The position numbers and the translations under genes were made by a program. Positions 25,768-34,531 of a stretch of DNA of 64,000 nucleotides are shown in pieces (within the stretch, counting starts at the first letter, position 1; each line of letters starts with the position of its first letter). Source of the stretch: Acinetobacter sp. Marseille-Q1618 (GTDB taxonomy: Bacteria; Pseudomonadota; Gammaproteobacteria; Pseudomonadales; Moraxellaceae). The stretch covers positions 124,001 through 188,000 of the forward strand of contig NZ_CADDWJ010000003.1 in NCBI RefSeq assembly GCF_902809855.1, in the 5' to 3' direction. The notes beneath the pieces are model-generated. The model was not told the origin of the DNA and did no database searches. It saw nothing but the letters and a program-made list of their open reading frames with translations.

Positions 25768-27030
25768 TTAAACAGCATAACGTGTATGACTTAAACTAGA
25801 TAAACCATTGGCTTGCGCCATAAAACGTTCTTTGATTACAGCATTATTTTCAACCTGTTTTAACCCAAAATTTCTTGCCCAAACTACAGGGAAAAGCTCA
25901 GAAGTTTCCAAAAAACCAATCGCTGACATACTGTGCATCATGGCATCATTTTGCCCTTTACGTTGATGTTCATAGCGCTTTAAGGTTTGCTCATGCGCCC
26001 ATACACCACGCTTCAAGTCATGCAATAACACATCACACAATACTGCAGCATCCAAACAACCAATATTCACCCCTTGACCAGCAAGTGGATGAATCACGTG
26101 CGCTGCATCGCCAATTAATGCCAAACCATCTTTAATATAACGCTGCGCAGCACGCGCTTTTAGCGGGAATTTTACCCGTGGCGTTGCTTCAAGTACCTCA
26201 CCCAACATATGATGACTTTCACGGGTTAATAACTGACAAAATGTTATGTCATCCAAAGCCGCATATTCATCTGCATAGTCATCAGGTAAAGTCCATACGA
26301 TCGAAATCCACTGCTCTGCTTGCTCAGGCTTCAAGCTTGCCATAGGTAAAAATGCCAATGGACCTGTTGGATGGAAAATCTGACGAGCAACATATTGATG
26401 TGGCTGTGTGGTACGAATCGCACACGTTAAACCTGCTTGTTTATAATCTAAAATATCTAAATCAATAAAAGCTTGATCACGCACAAAAGAGTTTGCGCCA
26501 TCTGCACCAATCACCAACTTAGTTTTTAAAGTCGTACCATCTGCCAGTTGGATATTCCAATGACCGACAGCTTGCTCTACACGAATCACTTTAACCTGAG
26601 TTCGATAATCTTTAACTTTTTCAAGCATTGTTTGTTGAATGGCTAGATTTAACACACTCGGCTCAACCATTGAACCCAAGCTTTGTTGTTCTGATGGAAA
26701 CTGCGATGAAGCTTGGCCAAAGTTGATCTCACCATAGCCATTTTTATTCCAGACCTGCATACCTGTATAGGGCATTTGACGCGCGAGTTTGTCCCAAACC
26801 TGTGCCGTTTTCAGCAAGTGAATGGTCGCTTGACTTAGTGCCAAAACACGAGGATTTGCAATACTTAATGTTTTTTTAGCATCCAAAATCGGTGCAGCAT
26901 CCAAAACGGTTGCTTGAACACCACCTTCCGCCAGCAATAAAGCGGTTAATCCCCCTACCAAACCACCGCCAATGATGACGACATCCAAGATATTATTTTG
27001 ATCTACAGTAGCTTTATTTAAATCACTCAT
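25768..27030 (-). CDS. UbiI/UbiF/VisC-like FAD-dependent hydroxylase
   Basis: This 420-residue flavoprotein belongs to the UbiH/UbiF/UbiI/Coq6 family that hydroxylates the quinone ring in ubiquinone synthesis. It has the FAD-binding GGGLVGGLTALLLAEGG near residue 22, the ANPRVLALSQATIHLL segment, LVIGADGANSFVRDQ (the DG motif) and GDAAHVIHPLAGQGVNIGCLDA. It is the second gene of a pair: its ATG overlaps the ubiH stop codon (ATGA), so the two are translationally coupled. Which ring position it hydroxylates (C5 or C6) cannot be fixed from sequence, so no precise symbol is given. Confidence 0.88.
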   Translation of the reverse strand: MSDLNKATVDQNNILDVVIIGGGLVGGLTALLLAEGGVQATVLDAAPILDAKKTLSIANPRVLALSQATIHLLKTAQVWDKLARQMPYTGMQVWNKNGYGEINFGQASSQFPSEQQSLGSMVEPSVLNLAIQQTMLEKVKDYRTQVKVIRVEQAVGHWNIQLADGTTLKTKLVIGADGANSFVRDQAFIDLDILDYKQAGLTCAIRTTQPHQYVARQIFHPTGPLAFLPMASLKPEQAEQWISIVWTLPDDYADEYAALDDITFCQLLTRESHHMLGEVLEATPRVKFPLKARAAQRYIKDGLALIGDAAHVIHPLAGQGVNIGCLDAAVLCDVLLHDLKRGVWAHEQTLKRYEHQRKGQNDAMMHSMSAIGFLETSELFPVVWARNFGLKQVENNAVIKERFMAQANGLSSLSHTRYAV

Positions 27031-28238
27031 GCTTTTAACCCCATCGCATAGTTTGCAACCAAAGGTTTAACACCTGGAATCACATCAAACGCTACTAAAC
27101 CTGTATTTCTTAAAAGTTTTAAGACTGGGTTTTGATTACTAAAACCACGTACCACCGAATCACAGAATTTGATGACACGTTTTTGATCCGCCAAACGAGC
27201 TTGCTCATAGGCTTTGAGCATTTCAGGCTCGCCCAAATCTCTGCTATTGGCGATTTGTTGATTTAAATATCGAACCAACACATCGACATCTCGCATACAC
27301 AAGTTAAAACCTTGCCCTGCTACTGGGTGAATGGTATGTGCAGCATTACCCATTAAAATTACACGCCCAACCGCCTGTTTATGCGCCAAGACTTGTGACA
27401 ATGGGAAACTAAAACGTTTACCTGTTTTGACAAACTTTCCAGCTCGATCACCATAGGTTTTTTGCAAAGCATCAAGGAAGTGTTGATCATTTTCCTCACC
27501 TAACCATTCATGTTCTGTACCTTTGGTCACAGGCCAAACAACTGAGCGACGACATTCGCCAGGCAAAGGTAATAATGCCAAAGGACCTAAATGACTAAAA
27601 CGCTCAAAACCAACATGGTTGTGAGGTTTAGATGTTTGTACAGCGGTCACGATGGCAACTTGCTCATAATCATGTACGTCTACACCCACCCCCAATGCTT
27701 GACGACAAAAAGAATCTCGACCATCCGCTGCAATCACTAATTTTGCTTTAAGTGAATGAATGTACTCTCCGCCACGGGTTGCTTCGATCTGGACTTGATC
27801 TTGATCTTGTGTTAATGAAGTGACTTGCACGCCATCAATCAGCTCAATTAAGGGTTGTTGACGAACTTGTGACAACAACACTCGACCTAGCCATGCATTT
27901 TCAATCACTTGCCCAAAACTTTCGACATTTTCTTGATCTGCTTTAAGTCGAGCTTTACCAAAACTGCCCTGTTCAGTGATATGCACTTCTAAAATCGGTG
28001 TAGCATGTTCTTGTAGTGCATCCCATAGTCCAAGTTTTTGGTATATTTGTACGGTTCTGCGAGAAAGTGCGGTATTTCGAGCATCAAAGCTTGAGTGATA
28101 AGGGGCAATGCTTCCATCTTCATAGTTGGGATATTTAACAGCTTCTAACAGTTTGACTGCAATATTGGACTTTGCCAACATGAGTGCCAAACTTAGCCCA
28201 ACCATTCCACCACCCACAATAATGACGTCTTGTTGCAT
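27027..28238 (-). CDS. ubiH: ubiquinone biosynthesis hydroxylase, UbiH-like
   Basis: The 403 residues show the aromatic hydroxylase pattern: GGGMVGLSLALMLA dinucleotide fold at about residue 8, the DARNTALSRRTVQI segment, LVIAADGRDSFCRQ, and GNAAHTIHPVAGQGFNLCMRD. The stretch TEQGSFGKARLKADQENV with SFGQVIE is typical of UbiH (2-octaprenyl-6-methoxyphenol hydroxylase, C1 hydroxylation) rather than UbiF or UbiI. The order ygfB-pepP-ubiH-ubiI-like matches E. coli and supports the assignment. The upstream region carries a perfect 16-bp palindrome. Confidence 0.88.
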   Translation of the reverse strand: MQQDVIIVGGGMVGLSLALMLAKSNIAVKLLEAVKYPNYEDGSIAPYHSSFDARNTALSRRTVQIYQKLGLWDALQEHATPILEVHITEQGSFGKARLKADQENVESFGQVIENAWLGRVLLSQVRQQPLIELIDGVQVTSLTQDQDQVQIEATRGGEYIHSLKAKLVIAADGRDSFCRQALGVGVDVHDYEQVAIVTAVQTSKPHNHVGFERFSHLGPLALLPLPGECRRSVVWPVTKGTEHEWLGEENDQHFLDALQKTYGDRAGKFVKTGKRFSFPLSQVLAHKQAVGRVILMGNAAHTIHPVAGQGFNLCMRDVDVLVRYLNQQIANSRDLGEPEMLKAYEQARLADQKRVIKFCDSVVRGFSNQNPVLKLLRNTGLVAFDVIPGVKPLVANYAMGLKA

Positions 28239-28611
28239 GTCTTGACCCTTTCTCTATGCGATTCAGCATGCTGAATACTTATAATGATGATTGATTTCAT
28301 ATTACATGAAGCACAGATATTTTTGTATTGGAATAGAATATTGTTGTTAGATTTAACGTAAGATCATGATTTTAAAATATTTAAAATTCCTAAAAAATTC
28401 ACACTAAGATTTTGATTTTTATAAAAAATAACTTATAGCGTTGAATTTTCATGTATCTAGATATGCTGACTTAAATAAATCAGTACATAAGATTTCACAA
28501 AGGCATATTATGTTAATTTTAGAAAATATTTACACTTTAAAATTCTATTTTTTATACTTCTTGCTAAGCTAGATTGATGAAATTATAGAAATATTGGGTC
28601 AAAAATAAGTC
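28239..28611. other. 373-bp AT-rich intergenic region with a palindrome
   Basis: The region separates ubiH from the small plus-strand secreted-protein gene. Its one distinct element is the perfect palindrome ATTCAGCATGCTGAAT at 28261-28276, 23 bp upstream of the ubiH start codon, in an operator-like position. The remainder is AT-rich; no RNA or reading frame could be supported. Confidence 0.5.
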
Positions 28612-28986
28612 ATGTACATGAAATTAATATTTGCCTTTAGTATATTTTTTATAAATATTTCAGTTCAGGCAGAAATAATTATTAAATATGAAAAAGAAAA
28701 ATTTATTGATAGATCTTGGTTTGAAAATGAAAAACAAATTATTGAAAGGAGTGCCTTATTAACTTCTCCGAATGGGAAAATATATACGACAAGACAAAGT
28801 TTTATAGTGATTGATCACAATACTCTTGAATATATTCCAAACAGCTCATCACTTGATACTTTAAAATATATACAAGAAATTTGTGAAAAAGAAGGTATGA
28901 AACCTGCACCTGAGCCAATAGCGGGTTTAGGTTATCAAAGAATAGGCATGAGATCTAGTTTCGGCATGATATGTGTATCTAATTAA
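28612..28986 (+). CDS. small putative secreted protein
   Basis: A 124-residue protein with a clear signal peptide (LIFAFSIFFINISVQAE, cleavage likely after VQA). The mature part is short, with two Cys residues (in QEICEKEG and GMICVS) that could form a disulfide bond in the periplasm. No family is recognised. The start may be ATG 28612 or the second Met (28618); neither has a strong ribosome site. It lies on the opposite strand inside the otherwise conserved pepP-ubiH interval, flanked by long AT-rich spacers, so it is probably a later insertion. Confidence 0.6.
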   Translation: MYMKLIFAFSIFFINISVQAEIIIKYEKEKFIDRSWFENEKQIIERSALLTSPNGKIYTTRQSFIVIDHNTLEYIPNSSSLDTLKYIQEICEKEGMKPAPEPIAGLGYQRIGMRSSFGMICVSN

Positions 28987-29284
28987 TTAACTCCATTTAA
29001 GATAATGGACATTATGCCAAATGCATTTAAAATAATCTTTTAAAATCAAAATTCTATTTTACTTAAAAATCAACAAATACTAGCAAAAAGCGACTTTAAA
29101 ACATTTTGTTCCATTTTTGATATATTTCACTAATAACTACACTTATTTTAAGCCCAATTTTTTATAAAAATTTGATTACTATTGGTAAAATTTGAAACTA
29201 AAAGCAAAACACCAACGCTATTAAGCCAATCAGCTTATTATCTGACTGGCAATAGTGCATTAAATTAGTTTTAAAACACAGACC

Positions 29285-30607
29285 TTACTTCGACTGTGCC
29301 ATCAAAGCTTCAATAGCTTCTACAGACTTCACCACATTTTTAGTTAAAACCAATGGGCCATCCTTAGTTGCAACCACATCATCTTCGATACGAATGCCGA
29401 TGCCACGCCATTTTACATCCACAGTTTCATCATCAGGTGCGATATACAAACCAGGCTCAACCGTTACGACCATGCCTTCTTCATACACACGCCAATCTTC
29501 ACCATGTTTATATGTGCCTACATCATGCACATCCATACCGAGCCAATGTCCTGTACCATGCATATAGAACTGACGATACTTTTCAGTTTCAATGATTTCT
29601 TCAAGATCACCTTGCATAATGCCTAGATCAAGTAAACCTTGAACGAGAATTTTCACCGCAACATGATGTGGTTCTTTATAAGAATTTCCGATCTGTACAG
29701 CATCTATCGCAGCGATTTGTGCATCTAAAACAACTTGATACAATGCTTTTTGCTCAGGACTAAACTTGCCATTTACAGGAAAAGTACGGGTAATATCTGA
29801 GGCATACAATTCATATTCACAAGCTGCATCGATCAGAACCAAATCACCATCTTTTAAGGGTTGATTATTTTCAACATAATGCAAAATACAACCATTTTTA
29901 CCACCACCAACGATGCTGTTATAAGATGGAACACAGCCATTTTTACCAAAAATATAATTCAGTTCTGCCTCTAAAGCATATTCCATCATATTTGGCTGCA
30001 CAGTTTGCATAGCACGCTTATGTGCTTCTGCGCTAATATCAGATGCGATCTGCATTAACTCAATTTCTTTGGCTGATTTATGCAAGCGCATTTCATCTAC
30101 AATGCGATCAAGTTGAACAATGTGTGCAGGTGCAGAAGTTCCGCGACGCGTTTCACCTGTAGCTTTGGCAATCCATTTCGTAACACGGGCATCAAACTCC
30201 GCACGTTGTCCGATGCGATAAAATAATTTGTCTTTATTCAGTAATTTTTCAATGATTTCTTCATCTAATAAATCAATCGCATAAGCTTCGTCTGCATCAT
30301 AATCATCAATCGCACCATCGATGCCAGCACGATAACCATTCCAAATTTCCATCTCACGATTTCGTTCACGACAGAACAAACTATAGCTGTAGTCTTCACC
30401 TGTTTCATCAGTTTCAATCACAGCCACTGCTTCAGGTTCAGCAAATCCCGTTAAATAGAAAAAACTACTGTCCGCACGAAATTTATAGTCTGCATCTCGA
30501 TTACGCATCACTTCTGGACTAGTAGCAATAATCGCAATACTGTTAGGACCCATTTGTTCTGCGAGGCGGTCACGACGTTCCTGAAAATCGGCTTGGGTTA
30601 ATTTCAT
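29285..30607 (-). CDS. pepP: Xaa-Pro aminopeptidase (aminopeptidase P)
   Basis: PepP removes an N-terminal residue preceding proline. The 440-residue protein has the creatinase-like N-domain (DYKFRADSSFFYLTGFAEPEA) and the pita-bread catalytic domain. Dinuclear Mn ligands are visible: LIDAACEY with D, SDITRTFPV with the second D, the MHGTGHWLGMDVHD His, TVEPGLYI Glu and the final GIGIRIEDDVV Glu. Length and motifs match E. coli PepP. It is in the gene order ygfB-pepP-ubiH; the 104-bp gap upstream suggests cotranscription with the YgfB-like gene. Confidence 0.95.
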   Translation of the reverse strand: MKLTQADFQERRDRLAEQMGPNSIAIIATSPEVMRNRDADYKFRADSSFFYLTGFAEPEAVAVIETDETGEDYSYSLFCRERNREMEIWNGYRAGIDGAIDDYDADEAYAIDLLDEEIIEKLLNKDKLFYRIGQRAEFDARVTKWIAKATGETRRGTSAPAHIVQLDRIVDEMRLHKSAKEIELMQIASDISAEAHKRAMQTVQPNMMEYALEAELNYIFGKNGCVPSYNSIVGGGKNGCILHYVENNQPLKDGDLVLIDAACEYELYASDITRTFPVNGKFSPEQKALYQVVLDAQIAAIDAVQIGNSYKEPHHVAVKILVQGLLDLGIMQGDLEEIIETEKYRQFYMHGTGHWLGMDVHDVGTYKHGEDWRVYEEGMVVTVEPGLYIAPDDETVDVKWRGIGIRIEDDVVATKDGPLVLTKNVVKSVEAIEALMAQSK

Positions 30608-30711
30608 TATGTGTTCAGCTTATCGTTAGATGGATGAAAATTAAGTTAAAAAATCACAAGACCTTTTAAATATCAGAAATAGTCTTCATTCAAAAAGTCT
30701 TGTTATGGATT

Positions 30712-31344
30712 TTAGCTTGGGCGGTGCGGTGTAAAAACCTCTACTACATTGCTACTGTCTGATGCCTCAATTGCAGGTTTCATTTTGCTATGAAAATTTT
30801 GCAACAAAGAACTTTCCAGCACTGGAATTTTCTTGCGTCCCATAGACAAAGACACAGGAATCAAACGGACAAACTCATAAAGTTCTAAATAGCTTTCTTC
30901 ACCTTCTTCGTCATCATCAGTTTCATCAAACTCAACTGAAGCCACATCTTGTAAGCTTTCAATCAACTCTTGTTCATCTGAGCGAATATGTCCTGATGCC
31001 AAACCAAAACCTAAAACCACACCTGCGCACCAATCTGCCAAAGCCTGCACACGTTCAGCAAGGCTATGTTCATCATCTGGAAGCAAAGGTAAATAATCTA
31101 ATTCATCTTCTGATAAGGCATGCGCAATGTCTTCTGCTTCTTCAGCCAAGATCGCTAAAGCATCTTCGTTTATTTTTGGTATATCAATGGTCGATAAAAT
31201 TTGTAACCATTCATCACGAGATGGCACTTCGGTAACACAAACTATACCTGTGAGCAACCCGTGTAACTCACTTGGGCTTGAAATTTCTTCAATTTGACCA
31301 AAATTTTGATCCCAATCTGACCAACCTGAAATATCGTCTTGCAT
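30712..31344 (-). CDS. YgfB/UPF0149 family protein
   Basis: The protein (210 residues from ATG 31344; a TTG 12 bp upstream is an alternative) is an acidic YgfB-like member of UPF0149. The characteristic segments are SPSELHGLLTGIVCV, the central WCAGVVLGFGLASG and ELIESLQDVASVEF, ending in LYEFVRLIPVSL. In E. coli the homologue precedes pepP and ubiH as here. In Pseudomonas YgfB affects gene regulation linked to beta-lactam tolerance, but that role should not be transferred. It is divergent from the coiled-coil/zapA transcript. Confidence 0.88.
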   Translation of the reverse strand: MQDDISGWSDWDQNFGQIEEISSPSELHGLLTGIVCVTEVPSRDEWLQILSTIDIPKINEDALAILAEEAEDIAHALSEDELDYLPLLPDDEHSLAERVQALADWCAGVVLGFGLASGHIRSDEQELIESLQDVASVEFDETDDDEEGEESYLELYEFVRLIPVSLSMGRKKIPVLESSLLQNFHSKMKPAIEASDSSNVVEVFTPHRPS

Positions 31345-31408
31345 TCGTTTATCCAATCTCTATACTTCTGTATATATTACCTTTGATTGCAAATCTGTGC
31401 GACCCGTT

Positions 31409-31960
31409 ATGCTAGAACAATTACAGCGTCTACAAACGCATATTGGTGTTTTAAAAACACGTATTGAAACAACTGAGAAAGAAAATGCAGCACTGTTAAA
31501 AGAGAAAGATAACAGTGAGGAACAAGCACATACTCAGATCTTGCATAAAAATGGCATTATCACCCAAAAGCAAGATGAAATTGAAAGCTTGACCGAGCAA
31601 CTTTCAGCTTTACAAAAACAATTTACTCAACTGAACACTGATGCAACTGCTTTGGCAGAACGTTATGGGCGTTTAGAAAAAAGCTGTACCGACCTTAAAA
31701 CTCGTTTTCAGGAAATTTTGGCTGAGCGTAATGAGTTACGAATTCTCAAAGAAAAGTTACAAAATGAACAGCGCCACTCTCAACAAGAAATCAAAGACTT
31801 GCTCAGTGAACGTGAACGCTTAATTCAGAAAAATGATCATGCCAAAACCAAAGTTGAAGCGATTATTCAACGTTTAGCGATTTTAGGCACTGAACAAGAT
31901 CAGCATGCGCAAGAAATTCAGCAACTTGCTCATCCATCTGAAACCAATGAGGAAGTCTAA
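31409..31960 (+). CDS. coiled-coil protein upstream of zapA
   Basis: Nearly the whole 184 residues form charged heptad repeats (LEQLQRLQTHIGVLKTRIE, KQDEIESLTEQLSALQ, SDLLSERERL-like segments), typical of a long coiled coil. In Pseudomonas a short ZapB-like TIGR02449 protein occupies the same place before zapA, and this may be a longer counterpart. A division-ring role is inferred from position only. The start could be ATG 31409 or GTG 31397; neither has a clear ribosome site. zapA starts 2 bp after the stop, so they are cotranscribed. Confidence 0.75.
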   Translation: MLEQLQRLQTHIGVLKTRIETTEKENAALLKEKDNSEEQAHTQILHKNGIITQKQDEIESLTEQLSALQKQFTQLNTDATALAERYGRLEKSCTDLKTRFQEILAERNELRILKEKLQNEQRHSQQEIKDLLSERERLIQKNDHAKTKVEAIIQRLAILGTEQDQHAQEIQQLAHPSETNEEV

Positions 31961-31962
31961 TC

Positions 31963-32247
31963 ATGTCTGAAGTTGTTGTCGTTGAATTGCGTTTAATTGA
32001 ACAAATTTTTCGCCTCAGTACTACCGCTGATCAGAAAGCTGAGCTTGAACGTGCAGGTAAATTATTGAATGAAAAATTTCAAGAATTTCGACGTAAAGCA
32101 CCTAATATGGAACATAACAAACTGATGATCATGGTGGCATTGGAGTTAATGCAAGAAGTTTTGTCTTTAAACAAGTCCTTACAAGAATATACACATTGTG
32201 AACGTTTGCTTGAGGAAATTTTAAAAGACGTTGAAAAAGCAGTATAA
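31963..32247 (+). CDS. zapA: cell division protein ZapA
   Basis: ZapA binds FtsZ and bundles its filaments at midcell. The 94-residue protein has the ZapA N-terminal fold (VELRLIEQIFRLSTTADQKAELERAGKLL is the family pattern; key parts are VELRLIEQIF and LLNEKFQEFR) and the C-terminal coiled coil MVALELMQEVLSLNKSLQEY. Length is normal. A GAGGAAG site within the preceding gene's end serves it. It lies just upstream of 6S RNA, an arrangement conserved across gammaproteobacteria. Confidence 0.92.
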   Translation: MSEVVVVELRLIEQIFRLSTTADQKAELERAGKLLNEKFQEFRRKAPNMEHNKLMIMVALELMQEVLSLNKSLQEYTHCERLLEEILKDVEKAV

Positions 32248-32315
32248 ATCGCTTTTTGTTTGTGCATTCGGATCTTGCTTTGCATAAATTCTAGCATTTT
32301 CATAAAATTCGGCAT

Positions 32316-32343
32316 TTGCCTCTACACTGAGAATCTGTATACT
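32316..32343 (+). promoter_or_regulatory. sigma70 promoter of 6S RNA
   Basis: TTGCCT (32316-32321), 16 bp, TATACT (32338-32343), about 6 bp before the 5' end of the predicted 6S RNA. Confidence 0.65.
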
Positions 32344-32348
32344 TAATC

Positions 32349-32528
32349 TATCTCTGGGATGTTCGCCAGTACGTCTATTCCCCTGCCGATACTTAAACCT
32401 ACGGATGCGTTCTGTGTATTTTGAGTGTATGCCCGCCTTGAGTGGGAAACCCATTAAGTACGCGTCGTGTCCACCTTGAACTCATCGGGTTCAGGGTAAC
32501 GACCATGCAGCGGCATCTTCGGAGTGTT
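32349..32528 (+). ncRNA. ssrS: 6S RNA
   Basis: 6S RNA sequesters the sigma70 RNA polymerase holoenzyme in stationary phase by mimicking an open promoter. The conserved 5' block TCTCTGGGATGTTCGC and its 3' partner GCGGCATCTTCGGAG form the closing stem; CCCCTGCCGAT and CCACCTTGAAC with GGGTTCAGGGT are the other family blocks, and the middle forms the large bubble. About 180 nt, which is the usual size. It lies downstream of zapA as expected. Exact ends are approximate. Confidence 0.93.
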
Positions 32529-32694
32529 TTATTTCAGTTTTTCAAATAATAAATTATAAATAGTTAAAAATTTCTACTTTCTCCACCTAGAACAATCTAC
32601 ACAGAACAGACGAATTTTGTAATTTCATTTCCATCTCAAATTAGCAATCAAATTCCCCAATAATATCTTTTTATTTAAATACATATGCATGCAT

Positions 32695-32724
32695 AAAAAA
32701 AGCATACTAAAGATTTAGTATGCT
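32695..32724 (-). terminator. intrinsic terminator of the pirin gene (possibly bidirectional)
   Basis: AGCATACTAA (32701-32710) pairs with TTAGTATGCT (32715-32724). The minus strand continues into six or more T residues; the plus strand also has a TTTTT run. Confidence 0.85.
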
Positions 32725-32753
32725 TTTTGCTTAAGCCATTCTTATTGACAGGA

Positions 32754-33476
32754 TTAAGGCATGCTTGGAATTTCTTTAGGACGCATATCAAATACCAAAA
32801 CTTCAGCATTTTGACCATGACTAAAGCTTAATTTTCCACCCTCACGGATTCGTGCGGCATCGCCTGTATGAAATACTTGTCCGTTAACTTCAACTTGCCC
32901 TTTCGCCACGTGTAGATAAACATAACGTCCTTCTGGGATTTGAAATTCAGCAGTTTCATCACCATCAAATAGACCTGAATAAATCTTAATGTCTTGTTTA
33001 ATGGCTAATGCTTTTTCGCCACCTGTCGGTGAAATCATCAAATGCAATTTTCCACGTTTATCTTCGGGAGAAATATGCAATTGCTGATAACTTTGTTCAG
33101 TGTTGGCTTGGTTTGGCACGACCCAGATCTGTAAAAAGTGAACATCTTCTTGTGTAGAATGGTTATATTCACTATGTGCCACACCACGCCCAGCACTCAT
33201 CAACTGAATATCACCGGGTACGATAACTGAACCTGTACCCATCGAATCTTTATGTTCTAACGCACCCTCAAGTACATAGGAAATGATTTCCATATTTTGA
33301 TGTGGATGTGTACCAAAGCCTTTTGATGGCGCAACAGTATCATCATTAATCACCAATAAGTCTGAAAAACCAACTTGCTTTGGATCCCAATAATCGGCAA
33401 ATGAAAAGCTATGACGTGATTTTAACCAACCATGATGTGCTGCACCACGTTGATGAGATAAACGCATATCAAACAT
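32754..33476 (-). CDS. pirin family protein
   Basis: A 240-residue bicupin. The N-terminal metal site has the pirin pattern GFGTHPHQNMEIISYVLEG with two His and a downstream Glu, after HHGWLKSRHSFSFADYWDP. The C-terminal cupin (KGQVEVNGQVFHTGDAARI) lacks metal ligands, as usual. E. coli YhhW-like members can act as quercetinases; other pirins act as redox sensors. Substrate is unknown. AAGGA lies 8 nt before ATG. It is monocistronic, next to the tau operon but separated by a 193-bp spacer. Confidence 0.92.
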   Translation of the reverse strand: MFDMRLSHQRGAAHHGWLKSRHSFSFADYWDPKQVGFSDLLVINDDTVAPSKGFGTHPHQNMEIISYVLEGALEHKDSMGTGSVIVPGDIQLMSAGRGVAHSEYNHSTQEDVHFLQIWVVPNQANTEQSYQQLHISPEDKRGKLHLMISPTGGEKALAIKQDIKIYSGLFDGDETAEFQIPEGRYVYLHVAKGQVEVNGQVFHTGDAARIREGGKLSFSHGQNAEVLVFDMRPKEIPSMP

Positions 33477-33616
33477 GATCTTTATCCTTATATAATTTTC
33501 TCTATGCGCTTAGTTTATCGTAATGCTTTAAGGTTTGATTTAGTAAAAATAGAAGGTTTCGTATCATTTTTAGAACGATTATTGATTATCTTTTTTAATA
33601 TTACAGCTTAGGTTTT

Positions 33617-33646
33617 GAACAATAAATCTGAACTAGATTTATTGTT
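33617..33646. repeat. perfect 12-bp inverted repeat downstream of tauD
   Basis: GAACAATAAATC pairs with GATTTATTGTTC around a 6-nt loop. There is no T-tract on either strand, so it is not a standard terminator; it could stabilise the tau mRNA 3' end. Confidence 0.6.
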
Positions 33647-33669
33647 CATGCGTATGATGCAAAATAAAA

Positions 33670-34521
33670 TTAACTGCGTGGTTGATAATACGGCACAGTA
33701 CCATTCACAGTGGCACGATGCATAATTCGATGGGCATCACCATAATCAAACAAAGCCTTATGTTGTGTACAACGGTTATCCCAAATCGCAACATCGCCTT
33801 TTTGCCATTGCCAACGTAAATGAAATTGCTCTTTCACCGCATGTTCAAATAAAAAGTTGAGAAGCTTATCACTTTCAGTCTGACTCAGTTCATTGATATG
33901 CGTTGTAAAACCTTCATTTACAAATAAAATATCCTCACCTGTTTCAGGATGACTACGAACTACTGGGTGAACGACTGGTGGATTTTTACGAAATGATGCT
34001 TCAAGTTTTTCACGTGCCTCAGACGTTGTACCAAAACGCGCGAATGGAAAAGATTTACGAATATCATGTGTCGCAGTTAAACCACGTAATTGATTTTGTA
34101 ACGCTTCAGGAAGTGCTTTAAAAGCGGCTGTTCCACTCGCCCAAAGTGTATCTCCACCCACTTCAGGAATTTTTATTGCTTGTAATACACATCCTAAAGG
34201 TGGGGTTTGACTAAAGGTGACATCTGTATGCCAAAGCTCATTGTCCCTAAGATCTGTTGCATGACTATCCAAAATAATGATTTCAGGCGCATCTTGTAAA
34301 GAAGGATAAATCGGATGAATATGCAAATGACCAAAAGTTTCGGCAAGTTGTACTTGCGCCTGAGCTTGCAACTGCTGATGTCTAAAAAAGATCACTTGAT
34401 ATCTTAATAAGGCTGCATGTATCTGCTTAAGTATGTGTGGATTGGTCAGATTTAAATCCACATTTTCAATCACTGCGCCAATATTGGCTTGAATAGGCTG
34501 AATCTGTATCTGTAATGTCAT
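33670..34521 (-). CDS. tauD: taurine dioxygenase
   Basis: TauD is an Fe(II)/2-oxoglutarate dioxygenase that converts taurine to aminoacetaldehyde and sulfite. The 283-residue protein has the metal triad in ELWHTDVTF (His, Asp) and a distal His in NRCTQHKALFDY, followed by the Arg for 2-oxoglutarate in HRIMHRATVNG. GAVIENVDL and YQVIFFRHQQL are typical family segments. Last gene of tauABCD, 10 bp after tauC. Sulfonate-dioxygenase relatives share the motifs, but the operon context supports taurine. Confidence 0.93.
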   Translation of the reverse strand: MTLQIQIQPIQANIGAVIENVDLNLTNPHILKQIHAALLRYQVIFFRHQQLQAQAQVQLAETFGHLHIHPIYPSLQDAPEIIILDSHATDLRDNELWHTDVTFSQTPPLGCVLQAIKIPEVGGDTLWASGTAAFKALPEALQNQLRGLTATHDIRKSFPFARFGTTSEAREKLEASFRKNPPVVHPVVRSHPETGEDILFVNEGFTTHINELSQTESDKLLNFLFEHAVKEQFHLRWQWQKGDVAIWDNRCTQHKALFDYGDAHRIMHRATVNGTVPYYQPRS

Positions 34522-34531
34522 GATGTAACTT

